Assembly (NCBI GenBank): GCA_000711775.1
Contig: ARYC01001397.1
Coordinates: forward strand, 1 to 64,000
DNA: 64,000 nt
Reading direction: 5' to 3'
Source of the DNA: Oxytricha trifallax
Lineage: Eukaryota > Ciliophora > Spirotrichea > Sporadotrichida > Oxytrichidae
The notes under the pieces: model-generated
Told to the model about the DNA's origin: nothing
What the model saw: only the letters and a program-made list of their open reading frames with translations
Databases searched by the model: none
Shown here: piece after piece, positions 1 to 12,039 of the stretch
How positions within the stretch are numbered: the stretch's first letter is position 1
Layout: every line of letters starts with the position of its first letter
Translations under genes and position numbers: made by a program

Positions 1-64
1 GTAAGCCAAAGAAAACCCACCTGTAAGCCAAAGAAAACCCACCTGTAAGCCAAAGAAAACCCAC
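1..64. repeat. 22-bp tandem repeat, about 2.9 copies
   Basis: The unit gtaagccaaagaaaacccacct is repeated almost perfectly from the first base and is cut by the window edge, so the array may extend further left. A degenerate array of the same 22-bp unit lies in the same orientation at 7,008-7,112. The Helitron-like gene sits between the two arrays. Confidence 0.9.
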
Positions 65-387
65 GAATGTCTTTTTAAAATTCTAAAATTGATATTTTAT
101 TAAATATTTTTATTTAAAAAAACTTGCCATAGAGGCTCACAAATATATTATTTAGTTATATTTTATTAAATATAATCTATTTATTTAATTTTTTTAAGTT
201 TTACTAAATTAACAAGCATCTTATAAAATTTCTTTTTTTTATTTTTATTTTTAAACTTAGTATTATAAGACACTATTTAAATTTTATTTTATAAAATTAA
301 AATAATCTGATAATGTAAACAACTTCCAAATTTAAAATATCACTATTATAGATTTAAAAGAAAATGCATTACCTCATATTTTCATTT

Positions 388-1190
388 TCATTATAATTAC
401 TTATATATAAGTAAGTGTGCTTTTTCTCCTCTAATTCCCATATTATATATTAGTGTCTCTTAATTGTGAACCTTCTCATTTATAATCGTTCCGTCAAGGC
501 TGTCATGTTTCCACCATCCTTATAATTGTAAGTTTTCTGATAACTTCTCATTTTTGATGTAGCATGTGAAATGTTCCTTTCCGATAACATAAGTTATGAT
601 TCCAAATATTTCATATTTCATATTCACCATGTCAAGTCCATCCTCAATTATTGTGTTTATGTTTTCAAGACTTATTGTTATGAATAAATATCTTGGCAGT
701 TATTCTATAACTTATTTAATTTCTCTTGTGTTCATAGTTCCTCCACAGTTATCACATCCACTATGCATGGACTACCAAGTTTCCCAATAAGCTTGATTAA
801 GTCCTTTTACTTAGCTATCTAAATCTATTAATTCTCTCATTACTTCCTAAGTTGACCAACTATTCACAAGATCTCCACATTACATGCATTTTGATTCGTT
901 GTAATATCTTATGCAATATAGTTCATTGTTATTTAGATATTGTTACAGTTAGACTACATCAGTCAATTAGTCTCCAAGTCCCTGTCTTAATATTTATACA
1001 CAATTTTATTATCTTTGACATTAGAAAGCATTTGAATATATTGTGTCAATGTGAATTGTTCTTAAGTTGTTACATGCTTCAATTAGTTATTAATTTTCAT
1101 TACTTATTGTATTTCTAGATTCGTCATCCTTATTGTATATACCCAAGTAAAATATTGTTAGGAAACAATCTTATAAGCATGAATTTCTAA
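388..1190 (-). other. USP-like (peptidase C19-like) C-terminal domain of the Helitron protein
   Basis: This part continues in frame after the last helicase motif without a TGA. It has a Cys-box-like stretch RNSCLQDCFLTIFY (about 1,140-1,185), resembling the NxCxxN/D start of ubiquitin-specific proteases. Two CxxC pairs follow (KCMQCGD near 880, CDNCGG near 745), as in the zinc-binding fingers of USPs. A His-box-like stretch YEIFGIITYVIGKEHFTCYI (about 560-605) comes next, then WWKHDS and a final beta-strand HLLIYKQL. The order Cys box, CxxC, CxxC, His box is that of USPs. The Cys box is imperfect and the call rests on motif order alone, so it could be another papain-fold protease. Confidence 0.5.
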
Positions 1191-4100
1191 ACCATCTGAC
1201 CCAATGATATTAATTTTTTTCTTTATCACGTTTTTTCTTTGGTTCTTACTTAATTATTTCTTAGATTTTAATTTTGTCACTTAAGTTTATTCTTGAAAGA
1301 TCTTTCATTATTTAATCAACAGCTTTCCTCTCTTCAATATTTTACTTTGAATACTAAATTATTTAGATATCTTTCTAATGATATCTCTTAATTGCACTTT
1401 GAATGACCATTAAAGCATTCATTCTTGTTTCATCATTCAAGTATAATCTAAGTTTAACTTCTTATTGATAGATTTTGCTTGCATATACTTTCACTATATA
1501 TTCACTTGTTATGATGCATGATGTGTCAAAGTTTATCAAATGTTGGTCATTTAAATTTCTCACTCTACTAATAGCTGTGTAGAAGTGACCAGATGCAAAG
1601 AAATTCTTGCAATCAATAATCACATTATCAAGAGTTAATCCTTGTACTTTATGAATAGTGCATGCATAAGCTGGTTTTATAGGGAATTATTTTCTATATA
1701 CCTTCTATCCATATATGCTATGTTCTTCAATTTGTCTTCCCATGATAAGTAAAGTTTTCTCCAATATCAAGAATAATTGCCAAGCTCCCATTTGTTTATT
1801 ATAAGGTAATGTCAACATTTTTTAGAATCATTATTTTCATCCCTATGTAAATACTTATTTCTTGTCTCATTGTTTTGCTTCAAAGTTTAGTTGCTTTAAA
1901 ATTTTCTCATCTTGTTCGTCAATTGTAAGTTCTCTTATTAAATCTCCATGTTAAATTGTGTCTATTGCCACTAATACATATTTTTGATTATCTACGAAAT
2001 TCTTTGTAATAATACTATTGTTGTATTTCTCTCTTTCATAATTAGTTCCAGATATGATCATTTTTTATAAACTTTCTAAGTTGCATTTTTTATTTATTTA
2101 ATGACCAGTATTGCAAATTCTTGATTCGATAGCTTTTATAGTTTCATCATCAATATTTCCACTTCTGACATTATTAAGAACTCTTTGAAATTCATCATTT
2201 CGATGTTGTCTAAAATTTGTTGTAAGTACAAGCCATTAGAAACTTTTGAACAAGTCATGATAAATAAAGCTGTTTGCAATAACATCTTCTTTATCTCTAC
2301 TCACTGGAGGTAGTTAAAGTAAGTCTCCTGCAAGAATTATATGCTTTCCTCCAAAAGGTTTGTATCTCTAATAGGAATAGTCTCACCTTAAGCAAGAGTT
2401 TATTCTATAATTTAGAAAGTTTATTCTAGCAGCATAGAGACTTCATCTATTATGAGCACATCAATGTTTTGCAAGAATACTTTGAATGGTGAGAATGGCT
2501 CTTCCCATGCTGTTTTGACATTTTAATTTATTCTTAGTAATGAGTGAATAGTAGTTCCATTAATTTAACTAGCTACTGTTCCTGTTGTTGCTGTTACCTC
2601 AACATTGAGATTCAGTGCATGTTCAAATAGTTCTCTTATTTGTTAGATTAAGAAACTTTTACCAGTTCCTGCTCCTCCAGTAAGGAACAAGAGACATTCT
2701 TTATCATCTTTGATTGAATCTGTTAAGTATTATATGACTAGCCTTTGATCATCACTTAACTTATCCTTGAAGGAATCATATAGTTGAATGAGAAAACTTG
2801 GAATTACTAATGGGTTATAATCTAGTTCATTATCTATCATGTAATTTTTATTAGCTTCTTGTTTTATATCTTAAGTATATGTTATTTGTTCTTGTGTGAG
2901 TCTATCCATTTTTATGTCAAAGTCTTCATATTCAAGATCTTCTTCAATTATTTCAGTGAGTGCATTTATAGGCAAGTTTAGTTGGGAGTTTAAAGTAGAA
3001 GTAATGTTAGGAACTTTAAGTAGTTTTAGCAAGACCTAGTGAATTTATTTTTTGTTAAAGCTGTTATATGTTTCCAGAATTACTTAGTTTCTTCTTCATC
3101 TCCATAGTCAACCAATATTTCATTCATGAAGCATTCTTCCAACCAAGTCTAGCTTCTATTAAAATATGATAGCTAATTATGCCTTCTGTGTGGAACTCTT
3201 TCTAAGAATATGCTATATTAGTACACATCTCCATTTTAGGGATACCATTTTCTGGGTTGTATGACTATTGGTGTCCCTCTTTTCCAGTAATACATTTTAG
3301 TCGAGGGGTTAATTATATGCTTGTTCTCTAAAACAATACCTTTATGAATGTTACTAAGTTTCATTCCATAATTATATTTTCTAAGGAAATCAAAGAATGT
3401 AACTTATTCAAATTAAGAAGGTCTTTAGTAATATCAGTCTAAACTGTTTTACAAAAATTCTTTGTCATCATCCTTATCTAGTTTTACTAGATCTTCTTTA
3501 TTTTTCAATACTTTCCCTTTATGCTTTGGCAAATTTATGTCTATGAATTAAACATTTGGCTTTGAATTAACTATATAGAGACCGAGTAGTTGCCAAACTG
3601 CATTGCATGCTGAGACTTATCTGCATTTTAAGTATTGTATTACTTCATTAGTATTTCTTGTCAAGTGATGGATATTTTAAAGCAATGTCGAGTTCAGGAT
3701 TTGTTTTTGCAATATAATTCACCATGTATTATGAGATATCTTATTAGGTCATTCTTATGACACATACGTTTCCATTAAATATTCTAAGTAGATCTTCATT
3801 ATATGCGCATATGGTTTATTCTTCTTTTTGTTATCGTTTGTAGTACCATCTGTTATTTAGTATTTAATTTTAATCCATTAGTGGTTATGGATATCCATAT
3901 CTGCATATCTAGTCTTTTGAATTTTTGAAGCATCTTTAAGACACGCATTTGTGCATTTAGTAGTTTTACACCATATTTCTTAAGTATTCGTCTTGAGGTA
4001 ATGTTGCCTAGACATGTTTTCCAGCCTCCTACTCTCTAGTACCTTCTTCATCTAGCCACATAAGTTAGTGGATATGAGGTGCACCTCTTACTTAGAATTC

Positions 4101-6302
4101 TATTCTTTCAAAATATCCTATTGCTCTTCCAAAGATTCCTTTTTTAGTATTAGTACCATATATTAACTTAATAGTCTCTTTCATCTTTACATAGAAATGA
4201 TTAGTGCTTGCAACTGGGTCCATCATTGAATTTCTATGTAACTTTAGTTAAATTAAGTATGAATCTTTTTCATTAAGCGTCAGAGTGATGAACAAATCTG
4301 GATGAGGTTTGCTATGAACTTTGTCAAAGTATTCTATTAAGCTTGTTAGTTCATACCATTTGTTTTGCCAGTATTAAGGAGTATCTACATGTTTTCTACT
4401 AAGCTTCTTGCCAAGGTATTCTAATCTTTCTTTGTTCTATTCTTCTTGCATTACAAACCCTTTTGTTAATTTCTCATCATACTCTTAAGGCTTTATAAAT
4501 TTATCACCTCTGTTAAAACTTATGATCTACTCTTTTTTTACTCTGTCAAACCACCAGAAGATGTAATCCATAATAAGTCTGTATTCGTATCTACATGACA
4601 TTAGTCTCATCTTAACATATTGCTTTGGGGTCATTCCATATTGTTAATAAGTATTATTGTATCCACCCATTCCTGGAGGAAATAAAGTGGGAAACAAAAT
4701 TACCTCAATGTATGGATCTCTATCGTAAATCTTGTTTCTTAGAAGTTCTTATTATTCTATTCTCTTTTCTTCAAGTGTATTTTATTATTCAGTTATCTTG
4801 TTAATTTCTTCATATCTGTCAGGTCATATTATTTGGAATGAGTCAAGTGCAGTAATATCTCCAAACTCAATTAGTCTTCCAAGTATATTATCATTATACT
4901 CTAAATTCAAAGGAAGAAGGTAATATTCTTGAGCTGTGTCTACAAGAATTCCTCTGCTAATATCTTCATATAGGACATCTTGACCTTCTATATCTATTAT
5001 GTCTTTTACCCTTTGACTGATTGCAGGGAAGATATGAACATCTTCATTGAATTTTTCTAAGATTTCCCTCAACTCTTTCTTGGCTTAAATGATACGATAG
5101 ATCTCCCAGTTGCAATAGAATATTTTGAAGAGATGATTTTTGTTTTTTAGGTATGATAGAGCAGTTCCAATATTTTTCTTTTCATGTGTTGATAGCTTAT
5201 GCCACCAATTATCCTCTCTTCTTAGTTCCTTGAAAAAATTATGAATACTTCCATCATAAGTTGTGAAATCTTAGTCTCCAAGTAATTGATAGTATGACCC
5301 TCATTTATTATTCTCGATGTATGAATAGATGTTTCCAAGCATTATTGCGTATTGTTACTATCTTGTTTTAAGTCTCTTTAATTCTTCAGGTTAGGGAAAA
5401 GTTCTTTCATTACTATAATCTTAAATGTCTATTTTACTGCATTAGTAACATATCTTTACTCTTTGCTTATTCTCGTCCCATTAAATATTTTCAAATTACT
5501 CAATGTATACGAGTGCTGATCTTGGTGTATCGTTTACATAGTCAAGGTTTAAGTAGTTATTATCTTTTCTTTAATTTAGTAGCTGAAGTAATTTTCCACA
5601 TTTGCCACAAATTTCCTTATTTATTTATTTGTTCAGCTTCTTATGTAGACTAAGAATTAACTATTATATGTCTAATTTCGTATTATCATCTGTATATTCT
5701 TATTTTATATTGATTTATAATTTATCCTCAAATTATTTGATTGTTTTCAACTCTCTATGTTATATCATGAGAAGATTAAACATAAATGCCTCTTCGTTCT
5801 TTTTGAGATTTTCATAATTTCTATCTTTTAGGTAAAGTTTTAATTTAATAAGTCCATTTTCAATAATGAATCTTTTAAGAAATTGTTCTGATTTGGTCAT
5901 TATCAATTTTGTAATACTTTATATTGATCTTGCAAGTTTTAAAGGGGTTTCTTTGTCAAGCCTTTTAAAATATTTACTTTCTATCATACTCTTTTAAAAT
6001 TGAATGATTCTATCAAGCAATTCCTCAGTTAAATATTTATTTCATTTGTTATCATTTAAAAATTTTATTATTTAATTATCTGAAAAAATAGTTCTTTTAG
6101 TTCTATTATCTTGTTTATTTAAATAATATTCTTTTATTCTCTCAAGAATTTCTAAATATTATTATGAGGAAATGATTAATTCGAGTTCATTGATTTCATC
6201 ATTCTTTAGCAATTCAGTTTTGTGCTATTAGTACTATTCTTCAATACTTAGATACTTATCATAAAAATTCTGATCAGATTTCTGATCTTCAAAAGATTCC
6301 AT
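388..6302 (-). pseudogene. Helitron-type Rep/PIF1 helicase with C-terminal USP-like domain, frameshifted
   Basis: This is a rolling-circle transposon protein of about 1,970 codons, read with TAA/TAG as Gln. It starts at the ATG at 6,302 (MESFEDQK) and ends at a TGA at 388. In order I see a Cys pair (CGKCGK, later CYQC), a Helitron-like N domain with LFPPGMGGYN, and the HUH Rep motif RGAPHIHQLMWLD near 4,050-4,085. A Helitron-typical segment AVWQLLGLYIVNSKPNV follows near 3,580. The PIF1 helicase motifs are TGGAGTGKS (about 2,670), DEVSM (about 2,440), AGDLLQLPP (about 2,310), NFRQHRND (about 2,205) and HKVQG...YTAISRVR (1,560-1,660). The frame then stays open for another ~390 codons into a USP-like tail. 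Frameshifts are visible near 3,670, 3,075 and 2,363, so the helicase half is inactive as written. An intact homologue would give a single large Rep/Hel protein. The CTRR and TC ends were not located. Confidence 0.88.
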
Positions 6303-7007
6303 GATTAAATTTTTATTTTCGCTCGCCCTTAAATAGCAATGCCTCACTAAATGTCTATGGGTCAACTTTTTGTCATTTAAAAATATAACCACAAATTAAT
6401 ATGTGGTTAGAAATATTATTATAGATTTAATAAACTCATAAAGAAATGTGCAAATTACTCCAGTTTCGCACGTTAAAATATTTATCTAATTTTTTCACGA
6501 TATGCACAACTTTGCCGTTATAATATATCTATATAAACTATATTTTTAATATTATTAATTTTTCATTATAAATATTTTCATTTTAAAATTAAATACATGA
6601 TTTTAATAAAGAATTAAAAGTTACTTCTTATGCATGAAATTAAAAGAAACAAATAATAACTTATCAAAAGGAAATAGATGCAAAAATCAAAATATATTAA
6701 TTTGATGTTTAAAATTTTATATAATATTTAAAAATTGATATAAAGTATACTTATAATTCATATGAATATTAAAAGATTTTAATAAAAATAATTAAAAATA
6801 AAATAAAAACAAATAAAACAAATATAGTAAAATTTGAATTATAAGATACAAAATAATTGTAAACTAAATAATTTTAATTGAGTACATGTAATTGAAAGAA
6901 TTATAGAGAATTTTACCAAATTGTTTGAAATTATATTTTTAAAAAAATTGCAGGCTGGAAAAATTCCTTAAACCACAACATAAAGATTAAAAAACCCCAA
7001 AAACCAT
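6303..7007. other. AT-rich upstream flank of the Helitron gene
   Basis: No coding signal was found. It would hold the promoter and the 5' end of the element, which would read TC on the minus strand. I could not pick a terminus. A C4A5-like string (aaccccaaaaacc) near 6,993 resembles the telomere repeat but stands alone. Confidence 0.4.
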
Positions 7008-7112
7008 ATAAGCAAAAGATAACCCACCTGTAAAAATAAAAACACACCTGTAAACCAAAGAAAACAAAATTGTAAACCCAAGAAAGCAAAATTATAAGAT
7101 AAAGAAAAAAAA
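7008..7112. repeat. Degenerate 22-bp tandem repeat
   Basis: Five diverged copies (for example gtaaaccaaagaaaacaaaa followed by tt) match the unit at 1-64 in period and core sequence (GTAAGCCAAAGAAAAC). Some units keep the ending CCCACCT, others end in CAAAATT. This brackets the Helitron gene on its 5' side. Confidence 0.8.
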
Positions 7113-7128
7113 CAACATAGCATAGTAT

Positions 7129-7390
7129 TTATAATTTTTATAAAGAAAATCATTTTATCAAATCACACACTTATCTACATTAAACGTGAACACACAGTCA
7201 TTCTAGCAAGACTTGAGCTGCATCTGATACTTAAATCAAACAAAAAATTGACATTTATTTTATAAGCGAAATTTCAATCTACAGACAAAGACTGCTCATT
7301 TTTAAAGCCAATTTTCGCCGGAATGATAATTTTTGTAAAGAAAATCATTTTATCAAATCACACACTTATCTACATTAAACGTAAACACTT
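7129..7390. repeat. Direct repeat pair, ~60 bp
   Basis: The block at 7,129-7,190 (aagaaaatcattttatcaaa followed by tcacacacttatctacatta) recurs at 7,324-7,387 with very few changes, spaced 195 bp apart in the same orientation. The intervening DNA is unique. It could be a partial tandem duplication or subterminal repeats of the neighbouring element. Confidence 0.85.
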
Positions 7391-8611
7391 TTTTGTAGCT
7401 TAATTATTGTTTTTTCTGAATATCTGAATAGAAACACAAAAATCTGCTCAAATATTTAAACGTGAAACTCATAAATAAGTATTTCGATTGAATTTAAGTA
7501 CTATAAACATATAAACTATCGTTGTCAATATTTATTAGAATCTAATCCCTTAAAATTTAGAATATTTTTAATTATTCATAATATTTTATTAATCATATTT
7601 TGTACTGTAGAATTATAAAATGATTTGCCTTATTTAATTGAAAATATATTTGGCTCATAAAAGAATAAATTTTTACCACATTGTCTTCTCTGATATTTTT
7701 GCTTACATTTTTTTACTCAATAGTTAAATATGAAATTTTTTGTCAATTAAGTTAAATTAATGCAAATTATGAAAACTCCTAATTAAAACATAAACCAGTT
7801 TAATAATTACAATAGTTTTGGACTTGCTTTAAATATACTTTGCTTAACAATAGATATTAATAATTGTAAAATTATAAATCAAGTATTTATTCTAAGGTAT
7901 TTATTATACTTTTTAAAATTCATTAAATAAAACTTTTAGGCCCAATTATTAAACTTTATCAAAAATATTAATATAGCATTAATGCAATCTAAAGTAAAGG
8001 TTACGATCCTCAATATTTAACATTCATGGTATCTCAAGATTCTCAAAGACATATTTAATTCAAACTTAAGATTTATTTGACAGCTTTTTTTGCCCACCTC
8101 TCCTTTATAAAACAAATAAAAGAAATCAGTTGTAGTAATATTATTGCAAAATATTATGTTTGATTTGAACATTAATGCTTTGAAATTAAATAGATCTCTT
8201 TTATTTATCATATGCCTATAATACAATGATAAAATTGTTTCATAAATATTGAGTGAATGTAATAAATTGAGGCAAATAAATTTGATCAATACTCATTTAT
8301 TAACTTAAGATTGCCTTTATAAATTGAAATCTAATATAATTGTGAGTTATTTTAAAACTTCTTAATAAAAGTAGTAACTCAATAACATGCAATGAATATA
8401 AATTATAAGTTGAATATCTTATATATAGTAGATATGATGACAATTGCGTATTGACTTTTAATATATATTATATATTCATATTAATCTTATAATCTTATTT
8501 TTAAAAAGAAAGAAAACATGGGCTATTTAAATACATTTACTAAATAGCATAGTTGTAATATTTGAGGTGCTGATTAAAGAAAATGATAAGGTCTACAAAG
8601 GTAAGTAAAGC
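7391..8611. other. AT-rich noncoding stretch
   Basis: Strongly AT-rich with no protein motif on either strand under the ciliate code. Short open frames are expected by chance where only TGA stops translation. Confidence 0.5.
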
Positions 8612-9467
8612 TTAATAATAGAATTTTTGGGGGGGTCTAAGTCGGTACCACTCAATATTTGAAATCCTAAGTCGGTCCCATATGAAAAAAAATTTTTTTT
8701 CATTCAAAAAAATTATAAGTAATTAATAATATATTAAAAATCTCAGCTTTGGATTCATCTAGTTTTTCTTTTTTCATTTTGACATGTCTTCTCTAAAGAG
8801 CCTTCATTAAAAAGTCATGCAAATTAAAATTTTCATAGCTTAATGTGCTATAGAAATTTTCAAAAATATTTTTTTTAGTTAAAACCATAAGCTTTCAATT
8901 TAGTTTGTACCTCTTAAATTTCTTGGTCTTGTATTTTCATTTTTGTTTTCATCTTCATCTTACATTTCAACATCTTGACCTTATTTGTTTTCTTCTTCAA
9001 ATTCTACATCATAATCTTCATCATTTTCATTATCATTTTCTACATCATCATTTTATTAATATTATTGTTGCTATTATTGAATAACATATTAAGTTTTAAT
9101 TCCTCATGGACAGGTGTGTCATTTCTTGATCTTAGTTTCATATTCAGTAAACATACACTGCATTTCACATCTCTCAAGAATCCCAATATCTTAAAGTGCT
9201 TCAATAACATTTTTGATATCCTTAATAAATTGAAAAACATCAATAATTTGATCAGCGGTATTTACAATATCTTCATGTCTTTTTTTTCTTTACATTAAAA
9301 TTATTTATATAATTAATTAAAAAATGTTATCAAAATATAAAATAAGTTAACTTTAAAATAAATATTTATATTTTTGAATGAAAAAATATTTTTTTTCATA
9401 TGGTACCGACTTTGGATTTCAAAAATTGAGTGGTACCGACTTTGACCCCCCCGAATTTTTTATTAAG
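8612..9467. mobile_element. ~856-bp element with ~97-bp terminal inverted repeats and G7 ends
   Basis: The left end (8,612-8,710) and right end (9,371-9,467) are inverted copies. Both contain a run of seven G, then GTCGGTACCACTCAAT-like sequence, then CATATGAAAAAAAAT. The interior encodes two short minus-strand blocks. This is a small DNA transposon or an internally deleted derivative. The family is not certain. Confidence 0.88.
8804..9280 (-). pseudogene. Possible transposase remnant inside the TIR element
   Basis: Two minus-strand blocks in the ciliate code are present. The upstream one (about 9,280 to 9,119) reads NTADQIIDVFQFIKDIKNVI and ends at TGA. The downstream one (9,057 to 8,804) is acidic (many D/E/N), followed by TNQIESLWFQLKKIFLK and a TGA stop. 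The phrase NQIESLWFQLK resembles the C-terminal N-x-x-E-S/R-x-W motif of Merlin/IS1016-type DDE transposases, but no upstream catalytic Asp was seen. The two blocks are not in one frame. Treat as a transposase relic of uncertain family. Confidence 0.35.
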
Positions 9468-11880
9468 GAATATATTAGGCATAAGAGTATAATAAAATTA
9501 ATAATAAATTTTGAAAATACTAGCAACTTAAACTGTCAAATTTATATTATAAATCAATAAATATTGATTATTTTTTTCTTTTTATTTATATAGATTTATA
9601 AAGTATTTATATGGCTATCTTATAAATTATATGGGATGATAAGCATAGTATGTTCGAGTAAAATGATCAAAGTCCTCAATTATTATTATGCTGTATGCAT
9701 ATAAATTTTGTATTTTTTATCCAAATCAATGAGATAGTATAAGATTAATAGTCTATGCTTAATAATTATAAAATTAAGATAAATTAACAAATTCATAAAT
9801 GTATACATTTTAAGTAAATTTAAATTAATTTATTTAACTTTATAAATAAATAAATTTAGAAGTTAGTTGAAAAATATTAAATAGCTCTCTATCACATTTT
9901 AAATTATATATTCAAATAATTTCAATTAGGTTAAGACCAACTGTCTTCAATGATATATTTTTTCCTCAATTTATAAATTATTATTTTTATGAATAATTTA
10001 ATCCAACATCAAATACCATTTGAAATAATTTATAATTTCCATATATACCATTATAATAAATGAAATAATTGTGAAATAGTAATTTTCAATAGAATGTTAG
10101 GCAATACTCATTTTGCTTAACGTAATAAAATATATATATAAACGAGTATTGAAGTCGTGACTTGCAACCTGAAGTTATCATTCGCTACATGACGTCACAT
10201 ATTTGGCATGACTTCGTGAATCCATACATGACGTCAGTAATAGTTAGTGACGTCCATGATCACTTCATGAAGTCATAGCTCGCTTTATGATATTAAAATA
10301 TTAGATTTGAATAATAATTTTTAACTGAAAATTGATGAACTAAAAGTAAAAATAAAGTATGTTAACTGAGAAATTAAGAATTTTAAAATCATTTAATCAT
10401 CTTTTCTAAAACAAAAAGATTACTAGTTATTGAAAAGTTAGATATAGAATATACAAATACAACAACAATCTCAACTAAGACCAAAACTATAAATCAATTT
10501 TTTTAAAAATAAAAGATATCAGAAAATGCTTACCTGCTAATTTTTTGTCAATACTGTTGTTCAAAGTTGAAATCATAATTCTGAATCAAATCTGTATCAG
10601 CAATAAAATGAGTTTTAATTTTTTAAATCAATTTTAATTAAATTATATCACCAAAAAAATAATAATATTTTAGTCTTGCATTTTCCTATTTTAATATTGA
10701 TTTATCCTAATGTATTTTCGTCAAACAATCTTTAAAAAAATTGTAATGCCATAAAAAAATACAATATTTATTATCACTATAAAGCGTAAGAGATCAATAC
10801 TTTATAATGTTGTTTTAGAGCTTTTTCTTTTTGTTTTGTTTTCATAGTTGGCAATTCCATTTGGATTTAGTGTTAATCCTAATGATGTAGTTAAAATAAT
10901 ATTAAGAATATTGATGAACTTATTATATTTAATAGGTATGATATGAACAATGCTCTCAATCTTAATAAAATTTTTGATAATTAAATTTAGAAATATGCCA
11001 TACAAATACTTCAATGATTTTTTATTAGAAAAATTATATAAATTTATCTTTTTATGCATAATTCAAAATACTATTAAATTATATCACAATATGTATAAAA
11101 TTGTTTCGAATATTTAATAATTTTAATTATTATTATAATTTTAGAGTTTACAGAAATGGATACAAAGATTTAAGACAGGCAGATAGTATAATCAGTTATA
11201 TTAATTCACCTTTTTGACTTTTTAAAGAGCCAACTTAATCTGTTCAAGAAACTAAATCCATTTCAAATATTAATGTATTCTATTTATATAGCATAACTGT
11301 TATTATTGCAAAAAAATACATAATAACTTTTATAATAGTATTAATAATATTTGAAAAAATTTAATTATAATAAATTAATAAATTATATATCCAATTAAAT
11401 AGGATTGTAAAATAAAACATTAGAATTTTGTTTATATAACATATAACAGTTGCATATCTTTGACTACAATTAAATTTCAAGACTTAATTACCAACTACTG
11501 TGAATAGAAATACAAAGATATTGTCAAAAAAAATTACAAATTAAATTTTTATTTTCTATTTCTCATTCAATTTTATCAAACATATCAATTCTTTTGAAAT
11601 AAAGTTGAAAATAATATCATCTTGGATAAAATCAAATTAATTATATTAATCACATTAAATAGTAGTCTTTTGAAATAAATAAAAGAGCTATAGCTGCTAT
11701 AAAAGGAGGTTGATAAATTATATTTATTTCTATTATTTTCATGATTATTTTAATTTGAGTTTTTATTTCATCGGGATTTTTATAAATTAAAAAGAAACTA
11801 GATATTTTAATGACATTAATTAACATAAATATATAATTAGCTAAATTAAATATTTTTCTCAATAAATTTATAGTTCCATA
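9468..11880. other. AT-rich noncoding stretch with a CRE-like motif cluster
   Basis: No gene recognised. Open frames at 10,802-11,059 and 11,650-11,862 (both minus) encode low-complexity K/N/I-rich chains of the kind AT-rich DNA gives by chance. The one structured part is the TGACGTC-rich segment at 10,150-10,290. Confidence 0.45.
10150..10290. repeat. Cluster of TGACGTCA / GAAGTCATG-like words
   Basis: Within 140 bp there are repeated related words: gaagtcgtgac, catgacgtcac, catgacttcgtgaa, catgacgtcag, gtgacgtcc and cttcatgaagtcat. Several are palindromic. The segment is more GC-rich than its surroundings. Function is unknown; it could be a protein-binding array or a decayed short tandem repeat. 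Confidence 0.6.
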
Positions 11881-12039
11881 CCCAAATAGGAGACCAAATG
11901 ACGTTCTTTCTAAAATAAAATCATCCTCCTCGTCATCTCAACTGTCGCTTCGCTCCTGCTGCCACACTACTACTAGATGCTTCATGCTATTCAATCTGCT
12001 TTTCTCCATTTTAATTCAACACTTAAAGAGACTTCTTAA

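Noticed and set aside
596..1118. Two plus-strand ORFs of 64 and 88 codons
   Set aside because: They lie antisense to the continuous minus-strand USP-like tail of the Helitron protein.
6985..7003. Telomere-like C4A5 string near the Helitron flank
   Set aside because: Only one imperfect unit with no tandem array or element end beside it; poly-A/C-rich context explains it.
10802..11059. Minus-strand 85-codon ORF rich in K, N and I
   Set aside because: In ~80% AT DNA with only TGA as stop, open frames of 100 codons are expected by chance, and no motif was seen.
11920..11985. Ser/Cys/Thr-rich translation before the 12.0-kb coding block
   Set aside because: The string has no protein character in this or the other frames; probably a noncoding GC-rich patch.
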